Source of the DNA: Ferrimonas gelatinilytica
GTDB lineage: Bacteria; Pseudomonadota; Gammaproteobacteria; Enterobacterales; Shewanellaceae
Reading direction: 5' to 3'
Assembly: GCF_039544205.1 (NCBI RefSeq)
Contig: NZ_BAABLF010000006.1
Location: 186,001-250,000, forward strand
Length of the DNA: 64,000 nt
Shown here: positions 26,038-33,943 of the stretch, piece after piece
How positions within the stretch are numbered: position 1 is the stretch's first letter
Layout: every line of letters starts with the position of its first letter
Position numbers and translations under genes: made by a program
The notes under the pieces: generated by a model
Seen by the model: only the letters and a program-made list of their open reading frames with translations
Databases searched by the model: none
What the model was told of the DNA's origin: nothing

Positions 26038-26066
26038 TTGGGCCGATCCCGGTTACCGGGTACACT
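26038..26066 (+). promoter_or_regulatory. rluC promoter
   Basis: TTGGGC, 17 bases, TACACT. The expected start point (about 26073) is at or next to the rluC ATG, so the transcript would be leaderless or nearly so. Confidence 0.5.
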
Positions 26067-26073
26067 AGGGCCC

Positions 26074-27039
26074 ATGAATAGCTCCCAACTCCCCCCTGGG
26101 TCCGCAAAAGTACAATATGTGGACATTACAGAAGACCACGCCGGTCAACGCATCGATAATTTTTTGATCACTTTTCTCAAGGGAGTGCCCAAGAGTCTTA
26201 TCTATCGTCTGTTGCGCAAAGGCGAAGTGCGGGTCAATAAAAAACGGATAAAACCGGAATATAAGCTGTGTGACGGCGATCAGATCCGTCTGGCGCCCAT
26301 TCGTGTGTCGGAACCTAAGCCAGACGCCTTGCCCAGTGCCAAGCTCACAAAAGTCGCCGCGCTGGAGCAGCACATTGTTTACGAAGACAACGTGATGCTG
26401 GTGATCAATAAACCGTCAGGAATCGCCGTTCACGGCGGCAGCGGCGTCAACTTCGGCGTGATTGAAGCCCTGCGGGCGCTGCGGCCCCAGGAGCGTAACC
26501 TGGAACTGGTTCACCGTCTCGATCGCGCCACATCTGGCTTGTTGATGGTGGCCAAAAAGCGTTCCGCCCTGCGTCATCTGCAGGATCAACTGCGTGCGAA
26601 GACCATGCGCAAGCAATACCTGGCGCTGGTCAAGGGAGAGTGGCCAGCCAAGCGGCGGGCGGTCCAGGCGCCGTTGCTCAAGCTGGAGCAAACGACCGGG
26701 ATCCGCGCGGTGGTGGTTTCAGACAAGGGCAAGCCGTCCGAAACCCGCTTTCGGATCGTTCAGCAGTTCCATGAGGCCACACTGGTGGAAGCGAGCCCAA
26801 TCACAGGTCGTACCCATCAGATCCGGGTGCATACGCAACATGCCGGTCATCCCATCGCCTGCGATGAGCGCTACGGTGACGCGGTATTTGATGAGCGGAT
26901 GCGCAAGAAGGGCCTCGACCGCCTCTTCCTTCATGCTTTTCGCCTGACCTTTACCCACCCGGTGGAAGAAACCACCATGGTGCTGGAAGCCCCCCTGGAG
27001 TCGAAGCTCGTCACCCTGATGAAGGGATTAAAGGGGTAA
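26074..27039 (+). CDS. rluC: 23S rRNA pseudouridine synthase RluC
   Basis: A 321-residue enzyme that makes pseudouridines 955, 2504 and 2580 in 23S rRNA (E. coli numbering). It has an N-terminal S4 RNA-binding domain (QRIDNFLITFLKGVPKSLIYRLLRKGEVRVN, seen as residues about 18-60) and a catalytic domain with the RluA-type motif LVHRLDRATSG holding the catalytic Asp. The other motifs, KPSGIAVHGGSG and TGRTHQIRVH, are intact. The neighbours rne (divergent) and a HAD gene downstream follow the common Shewanella arrangement. ATG 26074 lacks a Shine-Dalgarno but fits the length of homologues. Confidence 0.95.
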   Translation: MNSSQLPPGSAKVQYVDITEDHAGQRIDNFLITFLKGVPKSLIYRLLRKGEVRVNKKRIKPEYKLCDGDQIRLAPIRVSEPKPDALPSAKLTKVAALEQHIVYEDNVMLVINKPSGIAVHGGSGVNFGVIEALRALRPQERNLELVHRLDRATSGLLMVAKKRSALRHLQDQLRAKTMRKQYLALVKGEWPAKRRAVQAPLLKLEQTTGIRAVVVSDKGKPSETRFRIVQQFHEATLVEASPITGRTHQIRVHTQHAGHPIACDERYGDAVFDERMRKKGLDRLFLHAFRLTFTHPVEETTMVLEAPLESKLVTLMKGLKG

Positions 27040-27044
27040 GGGCA

Positions 27045-27695
27045 ATGGCAGGACGCTACGAACTGGTGATCTTCGACTGGGATGGCACCTTGATGGACAG
27101 CATCGGCAAGATCGTCGCCTGTTGGCAGGAGGCGTTTATGGCCATGGAACTGGCACCGCCCTCCGCGGAGATCCTGCGCAGCCTGATTGGCCTGTCGACA
27201 CCGGCGAGTATTGAGCGCTTGGCGCCGCAACTGTCGCAACCCGCTCAGCGACGCTTCTGCGATCTTTATCGTCATCACTACCGCGTTGCTGAGCAGGTTC
27301 CATCCGAGCTGTATCCTGGCGTGCCGGAGCTGCTTTCGCAGTTATCAGATAGGGGGTATACCCTGGCGGTGGCCACGGGCAAGGGAAGGCCGGGGCTGGA
27401 TCGGGTCCTGGCCCAGACCGGGCTTGGTCCTCTCTTTCCCCATACTCGAAGTGCCAGCGAGACCCACTCCAAGCCGGATCCCGCCATGGTGCTGGAGCTG
27501 TGCCAACTGAACCGGGTGTCGCCCGACCGCACCTTGGTGGTTGGGGATGCCTGGTTTGACCTTGAGATGGCCCGCCGGGCTGGTGCCGATGGTGTGGGCG
27601 TGAGCTATGGCGCCGGTACCCGTTCATCACTTTGCAGTGCCGGCCCCAAAGCGATCATCGACAGCCCACTACAACTGCTCAACCATCTCGATTGA
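27045..27695 (+). CDS. HAD-family phosphatase (subfamily IA)
   Basis: A 216-residue haloacid-dehalogenase-like hydrolase related to phosphoglycolate phosphatase. Motif I FDWDGTLMDS has both catalytic aspartates, motif II is the TGK in LAVATGKGRPGL, motif III is the Lys in HSKPDPAM, and motif IV is VVGDAWFDLEMARRAGAD. The alpha-helical cap lies between residues about 18 and 85. The substrate is not readable. It follows rluC by five bases and is almost surely co-transcribed with it, an arrangement also seen in related genera. It converges on the Mpo1-like gene with a seven-base gap. Confidence 0.88.
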   Translation: MAGRYELVIFDWDGTLMDSIGKIVACWQEAFMAMELAPPSAEILRSLIGLSTPASIERLAPQLSQPAQRRFCDLYRHHYRVAEQVPSELYPGVPELLSQLSDRGYTLAVATGKGRPGLDRVLAQTGLGPLFPHTRSASETHSKPDPAMVLELCQLNRVSPDRTLVVGDAWFDLEMARRAGADGVGVSYGAGTRSSLCSAGPKAIIDSPLQLLNHLD

Positions 27696-27702
27696 ACAGA
27701 CC

Positions 27703-28044
27703 TTAATCTGGTCGAGTCTGGCTGAGCCGGGCCTGCTCCAACTTGGCCGGAAGCTGGCCACTTATCCAGTCTTTCAGCATGATCCAGTCGCTGATGAGGC
27801 TGTAGAGCGGATAGCGGAAGGTGGCAGGGCGGTTGTGCTCAAAGGCAAAGTGACCGAACCAGGCGAATCCATAGCCTAGCAGTGGCAGCAGCCAGAACAG
27901 GGTCCAGGCACCGGTCAGCGCCATGACCGCGACCCAGAGCAGAACCAGAATCGATCCCAGGTAGTGCAGGGCGCGACACCGGGGATCCTGATGCTCGTTT
28001 AGGTAGAACCGATAAAACTCGGCGAAGCCGTTGAAATGGGCCAT
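27703..28044 (-). CDS. Mpo1-like (DUF962) membrane protein
   Basis: A 113-residue protein of family PF06127. The family hallmark is the N-terminal FAEFYRFYLNEHQDPRCRALHYLG, with conserved His residues, then two hydrophobic helices and FGHFAFEHNRPATFRYPLYSL. The yeast member Mpo1 is a dioxygenase acting on 2-hydroxy fatty acids; bacterial members have not been assigned a substrate. ATG 28044 has an AAGGAG site about eleven bases upstream; the longer frame to 28149 is rejected. Confidence 0.83.
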   Translation of the reverse strand: MAHFNGFAEFYRFYLNEHQDPRCRALHYLGSILVLLWVAVMALTGAWTLFWLLPLLGYGFAWFGHFAFEHNRPATFRYPLYSLISDWIMLKDWISGQLPAKLEQARLSQTRPD

Positions 28045-28255
28045 TGCGATCACTCTCCTTTGTCGCAGTTTTACTTGCCTAACCCCCACTCTACCGGCCC
28101 CGTTGCTGCCGGCAAGCGGGATTTGCCTTCGGGCGCAGCCGCAGGGCATCGGCCCGACGCCATGGGGCCAAATTGGGCGGAGGCGTCTCTGGCGCTTCCA
28201 GACCGAAAACGCCCTCTTTATATAATGCGATTCTTTTTCACCCCGTTGTTCCAGT

Positions 28256-28849
28256 TCAGGCCTGGCTTGTCAGGACATCGACGCCCTGGCGCGCCAGCAT
28301 CTCGCCCAGAGTGATAAGGGGCATACCTATCAGGGTGTTGGGATCCCGCCCCTCCAGCCGGTTAAACAGCATGATACCGAGCCCCTCACTCTTAAAACTG
28401 CCGGCACAGTTATAGGGCTGCTCTGCCTTGAGGTAGCCCTGGATCTGTTCCGGCGTGAGCGCCTTGAAGTGCACAACGAAAGGCTCGACGGTGGTGTCCG
28501 CGCTGCCACTGTCACTGTCCAGCAGACAGAGGCCGGTGTAGAAGGTCACGGCTTTGCCGGCGGCAGCGCTGAGCTGGGCTACAGCGGTTTCATGGTCGCC
28601 GGGTTTGCCCAGGATCTGGTCATCGATCACAGCGACCTGATCGGAGCCGATCACCAGTGCGTGCTGATGACGCTCCGCCACCGCCCGTGCTTTGGCTTCC
28701 GCCAGGCGCGCCACCAGAGCTTGTGGTGCCTCATCCGGCAGCGGGGTCTCATCCACCAAGGGTTTGTCGCACTGGAATGGCAGTCCCAATTTATTGAGGA
28801 TCTCGCGTCGAAACGGCGAGGTCGAACCGAGGATAAGTGACTTAGGCAT
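28256..28849 (-). CDS. yceF: 7-methyl-GTP pyrophosphatase, Maf family
   Basis: A 197-residue Maf-like nucleotide pyrophosphatase. It shows the N-terminal LILGSTSPFRREIL motif, the conserved DETP, the central VIGSDQVAVIDDQILGKPG, and SFKSEGLGIMLFNRLEGRDPNTLIGMPL at the end. These fit the YceF subgroup, which hydrolyses m7GTP and so may clear modified nucleotides. Its position, divergent from yceD at the head of the fab cluster, is the same as in E. coli. ATG 28849 is preferred; an upstream TTG adds eleven residues without homology. Confidence 0.92.
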   Translation of the reverse strand: MPKSLILGSTSPFRREILNKLGLPFQCDKPLVDETPLPDEAPQALVARLAEAKARAVAERHQHALVIGSDQVAVIDDQILGKPGDHETAVAQLSAAAGKAVTFYTGLCLLDSDSGSADTTVEPFVVHFKALTPEQIQGYLKAEQPYNCAGSFKSEGLGIMLFNRLEGRDPNTLIGMPLITLGEMLARQGVDVLTSQA

Positions 28850-29013
28850 AATCAAAATCGGATCTATTGAGGTGGACAGCAAAGGTTATCAAAGCCGATT
28901 GACAGCACCAAGGCAAACACGTAAAAAGCCCGCGTCTGCGGATCCTTTCGATATGGCTGAACTATGATCGTCAGACCGGCTCCAGCCGGGAGTTTGCAGC
29001 GGTTAAAATTGTT

Positions 29014-29042
29014 TTGACTCGCTTGTGTTCACCCGATAATAT
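29014..29042 (+). promoter_or_regulatory. Promoter of the yceD-rpmF-plsX-fab operon
   Basis: TTGACT, 17 bases, TAATAT. The predicted start point is only two or three bases before the yceD ATG at 29052, with no Shine-Dalgarno between. Confidence 0.6.
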
Positions 29043-29051
29043 GCGCGGCCT

Positions 29052-29582
29052 ATGCAGAAAGTACGAATTCCGGTAACGCTGAATCCCGCTCGATGCGCCC
29101 AGCGTCAACTTCGTTATGACGGTACCATTCCGTCGAAGGTGATGAAGCGCGTTAATGGGGCCAGTGCCGGCGACTGCAAGGAAGTTGATGTTTCCGTGGA
29201 ATGCGGCGTCGATGTTCAGGGGATAGTCTACCTCAAGGGGAAGGCTGTGACGGAGCTCACTCTGACCTGTCAACGTTGTATGGAAATCTATCAACAGCCT
29301 GTTGCGGTCGAGTTCGCATTCAGCCCTGTGACTGACGATTCACAGATAGATGAGCTCCCGGATGCTTATGAGCCAGTCGAACTCGACGAAAATGGCGATG
29401 TGCATCTGCAACAACTGATTGAAGACGAAATCTTGGTGGCTTTCCCCATCGTGCCCGGTCACGATAATGAAAACTGCCGACTCGCCTCTCGGGATGTGGT
29501 TGTGGGTGAAATTAAATCAGAGCCTGCTGATGAGCGTCCGAAGAATCCGTTCGCGGTTTTAGAATCGCTAAAGCGAAATTAA
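29052..29582 (+). CDS. yceD: 23S rRNA accumulation protein YceD
   Basis: A 176-residue DUF177 protein. The family is needed for normal 23S rRNA accumulation in bacteria and plastids. It shows the paired-cysteine motif LTCQRCMEIY and the C-terminal VDLDENGDVHLQQLIEDEILVAFP-like region (VELDENGDVHLQQLIEDE here). The gene stands directly before rpmF, the arrangement found from E. coli to plants' plastid ancestors. The start codon has no visible ribosome-binding site and lies very close to the promoter, suggesting leaderless translation from this promoter or use of a start point further upstream. Confidence 0.93.
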   Translation: MQKVRIPVTLNPARCAQRQLRYDGTIPSKVMKRVNGASAGDCKEVDVSVECGVDVQGIVYLKGKAVTELTLTCQRCMEIYQQPVAVEFAFSPVTDDSQIDELPDAYEPVELDENGDVHLQQLIEDEILVAFPIVPGHDNENCRLASRDVVVGEIKSEPADERPKNPFAVLESLKRN

Positions 29583-29599
29583 ACTAGGAGATTGGGGCC

Positions 29600-29770
29600 A
29601 TGGCCGTACAGAAAAGCAAAGTAACTCGTTCTCGTCGCGGTATGCGTCGTTCTCACGATGCCCTGAGCAACGTTCAGCTGTCTGTTGACGCGACTTCCGG
29701 TGAGAAGCACCTGCGTCACCACGTGACTGCTGACGGTTTCTACCGTGGCAAGAAGGTAATCAACCTGTAA
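29600..29770 (+). CDS. rpmF: 50S ribosomal protein L32
   Basis: A 56-residue basic ribosomal protein. It begins MAVQKSKVTRSRRGMRRSHD, as in E. coli L32, and ends FYRGKKVINL. The zinc-binding cysteines of some L32 proteins are absent, as in other gammaproteobacterial copies. A TAGGAG site precedes the ATG. It lies between yceD and plsX in the conserved order. Confidence 0.96.
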   Translation: MAVQKSKVTRSRRGMRRSHDALSNVQLSVDATSGEKHLRHHVTADGFYRGKKVINL

Positions 29771-29780
29771 GGTTACCAGC

Positions 29781-30806
29781 TTGTCCAATCTAACCCTTGC
29801 GTTAGATGCAATGGGGGGCGATCACGGTCCCCATGTCACAGTGCCTGCAGCTTTGCAGGCACTGTCGCATTATCCCCACCTTACGATCATTCTGGTTGGC
29901 GATCGCATCGCGATGGGTGAGCAGCTACGCCGCCATCACGCAACCGAATCTCCCCGCCTGCAGTTGCTGCATGCCGAGCAGGTCGTTCCCATGTCGGAGA
30001 GGCCAGTTCAGGCCCTGCGTACCCGCCGCCAAAGTTCGATGAGACTGGCTCTGGATCTAGTCCGTGATGGCCAGGCGGATGCCTGTGTCAGCGGAGGGAA
30101 TACCGGTGCACTGATGGCGATGGCCAAAGTGGTGCTGCGTACCCTGCCGGGAGTCGAGCGTCCCGCCCTGGTGGCTACCCTGCCGACCCTGGGGGGGGAG
30201 CCTGTTTACCTGCTCGATCTTGGCGCCAATGTGGCTTGCGATTCGGAGACCCTGTTTCAGTTTGCGGTGATGGGCTCGGTGTTGGCGGAGTGCGTGGGCA
30301 AACGCGCGCAACCCCGCTTGGCGTTACTGAACGTCGGCGCTGAGGAGATCAAGGGTAACGATCAGGTGCAGCAGGCGGCACAACTGCTTCAGTCCACGCC
30401 ACAACTTAATTACCGCGGCTTTATCGAAGGTGATGGCATCTTTACCGGTGCGGTGGACGTCATTGTCTGTGATGGCTTTGTCGGCAACATCACCCTCAAG
30501 GCCTCCGAGGGGATCGCACGCCTTTTGGTACAGCAGCTTAAGCAGGGGATCCAGGGCAACATCCTGGCCCGAATGCTGGGGTGGATGCTCAAGCGCCGGC
30601 TTAGTCGCTTCAATCGTCAAATGAACCCCGACCAGTACAATGGCGCCAGTCTGTTAGGATTGCGCGGTATTGTGGTCAAGAGCCACGGTCACGCCGATGA
30701 GGCCGCCTTCCTTCGTGCCATCGAAGAAGCGATGGTAGAGGTACAGCGGCAGGTGCCGAGGCGTATCAAAGACCGACTCGAGTCGGTATTACTAGACAAG
30801 TCTTAA
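29781..30806 (+). CDS. plsX: Phosphate acyltransferase PlsX
   Basis: A 341-residue enzyme that converts acyl-ACP to acyl-phosphate, the substrate of PlsY in phospholipid synthesis. Motifs include LALDAMGGDHGPHVTVPAA at the N terminus, VSGGNTGALMAMAKVVL, LDLGANVACD and the C-terminal NPDQYNGASLLGLRGIVVKSHG. The start is TTG 29781, ten bases after the rpmF stop, with an AAGG site; no ATG or GTG gives the full conserved N terminus. It is the bridge between the ribosomal and fatty-acid genes of this operon. Confidence 0.95.
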   Translation: MSNLTLALDAMGGDHGPHVTVPAALQALSHYPHLTIILVGDRIAMGEQLRRHHATESPRLQLLHAEQVVPMSERPVQALRTRRQSSMRLALDLVRDGQADACVSGGNTGALMAMAKVVLRTLPGVERPALVATLPTLGGEPVYLLDLGANVACDSETLFQFAVMGSVLAECVGKRAQPRLALLNVGAEEIKGNDQVQQAAQLLQSTPQLNYRGFIEGDGIFTGAVDVIVCDGFVGNITLKASEGIARLLVQQLKQGIQGNILARMLGWMLKRRLSRFNRQMNPDQYNGASLLGLRGIVVKSHGHADEAAFLRAIEEAMVEVQRQVPRRIKDRLESVLLDKS

Positions 30807-30813
30807 ATCATCT

Positions 30814-31776
30814 ATGCATACAAAAATATTGGGCACCGGCAGCTATCTGCCAGCCCAGATCCGCACCAATGCGGATCTGGAGCGTATGGTGGAGACCAGC
30901 GATGAGTGGATCCTGGAACGAACCGGGATCCGCGAACGGCGTATCGCCACCGATGGTGAAACTGTGGTGACCATGGGTTATGAGGCCGCTCGTCAGGCTC
31001 TGGAAGCGGCGGCCCTGACACCGGCCGACATGGATATGGTGATCTGCGGTACCACCAGCGCGGAGAACACCTTTCCCGCTGCCGCCTGTGAGATCCAGGC
31101 GCTGTTGGGCGCCGGTGACTGCCCGGCGTTTGATCTCTCCGCCGCCTGCAGCGGATTCCTGTTTGCCCTGTCGGTAGCGGACCAGTTTGTTAAGTCCGGT
31201 CAGTGCCGGACTGTGCTGGTGATCGGGGCCGATGCCCTGACCAGTCAGTGCGATCCCGATGATCGCAGCACCATTATCCTGTTTGGTGATGGCGCCGGTG
31301 CCGTGGTGGTGGGGGCCAGCGAAGAGCCGGGGATCCTCTCCACGCATATCCACAGCGACGGCCGTTACGCCGAACTACTCAAAACCGCCCAGCCCAGTCG
31401 AAGCAAGGTTTCATCGCCCCGCCAGGACGATTACCTGGTGATGAAGGGTAATGAGGTGTTTCGCCACGCGGTAACCCGACTCTCCTCGGTGGTGGAGCAG
31501 GCACTTAACGCCAACCAGATGGCCAAGAGCGACATCGATTGGCTGGTGCCCCACAACGCGAACTACCGCATTCTCAAGGCCACGGCCAAGAAGCTGGGGC
31601 TGCCGATGGAGCAGGTGGTGCTGACCCTGGAGCACCACGGCAATACCTCCGCGGCCTCCGTGCCCATTGCCCTGGATATCGCGGTGCGTGATGGCCGCAT
31701 TCAACGGGGTCAGACCCTGTTGCTGGAAGCCTTTGGCGCCGGTTTTTCCTGGGGCGCAGCCCTGGTTAAGTACTGA
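30814..31776 (+). CDS. fabH: 3-oxoacyl-ACP synthase III FabH
   Basis: A 320-residue condensing enzyme that starts fatty-acid synthesis from acetyl-CoA and malonyl-ACP. The catalytic triad is intact: Cys112 in SAACSGF, His247 in VPHNAN and Asn277 in HHGNTSAASV. It lies seven bases after plsX and 25 before fabD, in the E. coli order. Length and motifs are standard. Confidence 0.96.
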   Translation: MHTKILGTGSYLPAQIRTNADLERMVETSDEWILERTGIRERRIATDGETVVTMGYEAARQALEAAALTPADMDMVICGTTSAENTFPAAACEIQALLGAGDCPAFDLSAACSGFLFALSVADQFVKSGQCRTVLVIGADALTSQCDPDDRSTIILFGDGAGAVVVGASEEPGILSTHIHSDGRYAELLKTAQPSRSKVSSPRQDDYLVMKGNEVFRHAVTRLSSVVEQALNANQMAKSDIDWLVPHNANYRILKATAKKLGLPMEQVVLTLEHHGNTSAASVPIALDIAVRDGRIQRGQTLLLEAFGAGFSWGAALVKY

Positions 31777-31801
31777 ATTCGTTCGAGCAAGGAACCCTTT
31801 A

Positions 31802-32722
31802 ATGAGCAAGAAAGCATTCGTATTTCCCGGTCAGGGAAGCCAAAGCGTTGGCATGTTGGCGGAACTGGCGGCTGAGTTGCCAGTAGTGGAGCAGACTTTT
31901 GCCGAGGCCTCCGACGCCCTGGGCTTCGACCTGTGGCAACTGGTTCAGGAGGGGCCGGCAGAAACCCTCAACCAGACCCACAATACCCAGCCGGCTCTGC
32001 TGGCCGCTTCGGTGGCGATCTGGCGGGCCTACCAGACCCAGGGCGGTGAGGCGCCAGCGGTGCTGGCCGGTCACAGCCTGGGCGAATACTCCGCACTGGT
32101 TTGTGCCGGGGTGATCCCTTTCGCCGACGCGATCAAGCTGGTGGCCCTGCGTGGCCAACTGATGCAGGAAGCGGTACCTGCCGGTGTGGGGGCGATGGCC
32201 GCCATCATCGGTCTGGATGATGCTGCCATCGCCGAGGCGTGCCAAGCCGCCGCCGAGGGTGAGGTCGTGGCGCCGGTGAACTACAACAGCCCGGGCCAGG
32301 TGGTGATCGCCGGTCACAAGGCTGCCGTCGATCGCGCCGGTGCGGCCTGTAAGGCGGCCGGAGCCAAGCGCGCACTTCCCCTGCCGGTGAGCGTGCCGTC
32401 GCACTGCGAATTGATGAAGCCGGCTGCCGACAAACTGGCCCTGGCACTGGCAGATATTCCCTTCGCGGCACCCCGGATCCCGGTGATCAATAACGTGGAC
32501 GTGGTGCAAGCCACCGATGCGGAGGCGATTAAGGATGCGCTGGTGCGTCAGCTCTACTGCCCGGTGCGTTGGACCGAAACCGTGGAGGCGATGGCCGCCG
32601 ATGGGGTTGAGGTTCTGCTGGAGTGTGGTCCGGGCAAGGTCCTGACCGGACTGGCTAAACGAATTAATAAGTCCTTGGTTGCATCGGCGCTGCATAGCGT
32701 GGCCGATCTGCAGTCAGCATAA
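31802..32722 (+). CDS. fabD: Malonyl-CoA:ACP transacylase FabD
   Basis: A 306-residue enzyme that loads malonate on ACP. It shows FVFPGQGSQSVGM at the start, nucleophile Ser92 in AGHSLGEYSAL and catalytic His201 in VPSHCELM. ATG 31802 has an AAGGA site eight bases upstream; the longer frame into fabH is not used. fabG follows 19 bases later. Confidence 0.96.
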   Translation: MSKKAFVFPGQGSQSVGMLAELAAELPVVEQTFAEASDALGFDLWQLVQEGPAETLNQTHNTQPALLAASVAIWRAYQTQGGEAPAVLAGHSLGEYSALVCAGVIPFADAIKLVALRGQLMQEAVPAGVGAMAAIIGLDDAAIAEACQAAAEGEVVAPVNYNSPGQVVIAGHKAAVDRAGAACKAAGAKRALPLPVSVPSHCELMKPAADKLALALADIPFAAPRIPVINNVDVVQATDAEAIKDALVRQLYCPVRWTETVEAMAADGVEVLLECGPGKVLTGLAKRINKSLVASALHSVADLQSA

Positions 32723-32741
32723 ACAGTTAGGGAGATTGACC

Positions 32742-33488
32742 ATGGGCGTAGCTCTGGATTTAACAGGCAAGGTGGCGCTAGTGACGGGCGCCAGCCGTGG
32801 GATCGGCCGTGCCATTGCCGAGCATTTTGTTGCCGCCGGTGCCAAAGTGGTGGGGACCGCGACCAGTGAGCGCGGTGCCGCTGCTATTAGCGAGTACCTG
32901 GGTGACGCAGGTATGGGTTTGGTGCTGAACGTGACCGAGCAGGCCTCTGTGGATGCCTTGTTTGCCGAGATTAAAGCTCAGTATGGTGACATCGATGTGC
33001 TGGTCAATAATGCGGGGATCACCCGTGACAACCTGATGATGCGGATGAAGGAGGAGGAGTGGTGCGACATTCTTGATACCAACCTGACTTCCATCTTCCG
33101 TACTTCAAAAGCGGTGCTGCGGGCGATGATGAAAAAGCGTCATGGGCGCATCATCAACATCGGTTCCGTCGTGGGGACCATGGGGAACCCGGGACAGGCG
33201 AACTACTGTGCAGCGAAGGCGGGCGTGATTGGCTTTACCAAGTCGCTGGCAAAAGAAGTGGCCAGCCGTGGGATCACCGTCAATGCAGTTGCACCGGGTT
33301 TCATTCAAACTGACATGACCGAAGAGCTGACGGACGATCAGAAATCCGGGATCCTCGGACAGGTGCCCGTAGGGCGTCTGGGTCAGGCTCAGGAGATCGC
33401 CGATGCGGTTCTGTTCCTGGCGTCTGATCGGGCCAGCTACATTACTGGCGAAACTTTGCATGTTAATGGTGGCATGGTGATGGCGTAA
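32742..33488 (+). CDS. fabG: 3-oxoacyl-ACP reductase FabG
   Basis: A 248-residue NADPH-dependent short-chain dehydrogenase that reduces 3-oxoacyl-ACP. It has the cofactor motif VTGASRGIGRAIAE, the NNAG stretch VNNAGITRDN, Ser in NIGSVVG, and Tyr155/Lys159 (YCAAK). The C-terminal GRLGQAQEIADAVLFLASD and ITGETLHVNGGM are typical. AGGGAG precedes ATG 32742. Confidence 0.96.
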   Translation: MGVALDLTGKVALVTGASRGIGRAIAEHFVAAGAKVVGTATSERGAAAISEYLGDAGMGLVLNVTEQASVDALFAEIKAQYGDIDVLVNNAGITRDNLMMRMKEEEWCDILDTNLTSIFRTSKAVLRAMMKKRHGRIINIGSVVGTMGNPGQANYCAAKAGVIGFTKSLAKEVASRGITVNAVAPGFIQTDMTEELTDDQKSGILGQVPVGRLGQAQEIADAVLFLASDRASYITGETLHVNGGMVMA

Positions 33489-33574
33489 GCCATCTGCCGC
33501 TAATGGTGGTGAATGGGTAACGATTCGTCGTGATTATGTTTGCAATTTCGTGGTTTGACCACAAAGCTAAATGC

Positions 33575-33602
33575 TTGCAATGTCACTGGAATCGAATACA
33601 CT
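33575..33602 (+). promoter_or_regulatory. acpP promoter
   Basis: TTGCAA, 16 bases, TACACT, about 47 bases before the acpP ATG. A separate promoter would let the abundant carrier protein exceed its operon neighbours, as in E. coli. Confidence 0.55.
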
Positions 33603-33648
33603 AACCGCAAATCAACGCATCTGCGTACTTGAACAGGAAAGTAATAAC

Positions 33649-33882
33649 ATGAGCAACATCGAAGAACGCGTAAAGAAGATCATCGTTGAACAGCTGGGCG
33701 TCAAGGAAGAAGACGTTAAAGCTGAAGCCTCTTTCGTTGATGATCTGGGTGCAGACTCCCTGGACACCGTTGAGCTGGTAATGGCTCTGGAAGAAGAGTT
33801 CGATACCGAGATCCCGGACGAAGAAGCTGAGAAGATCACCACCGTTCAGGCGGCGATCGATTATGTTCAAGCTAACCAGTAA
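33649..33882 (+). CDS. acpP: Acyl carrier protein
   Basis: A 77-residue acidic carrier that holds growing acyl chains on a phosphopantetheine arm. The attachment site is Ser37 in GADSLDTVELVMALEEEF, identical to E. coli in this helix. The 160-base gap before it holds a promoter, and the codon use is strongly biased, as expected for a very abundant protein. ATG 33649 (MSNIEERVKK) is chosen over an in-frame start at 33571. Confidence 0.97.
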   Translation: MSNIEERVKKIIVEQLGVKEEDVKAEASFVDDLGADSLDTVELVMALEEEFDTEIPDEEAEKITTVQAAIDYVQANQ

Positions 33883-33899
33883 GCTGAACTGAGTTTCCT

Positions 33900-33927
33900 G
33901 AAACAGGCGGCCTTGGCCGCCTGTTTT
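33900..33927 (+). terminator. Terminator/attenuator between acpP and fabF
   Basis: AAACAGGCGGC-CTTG-GCCGCCTGTTTTGT, 17 bases after the acpP stop. fabF starts 17 bases later, so partial read-through probably sets the acpP:fabF ratio. Confidence 0.85.
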
Positions 33928-33943
33928 GTATTTGGAGGTTAAC

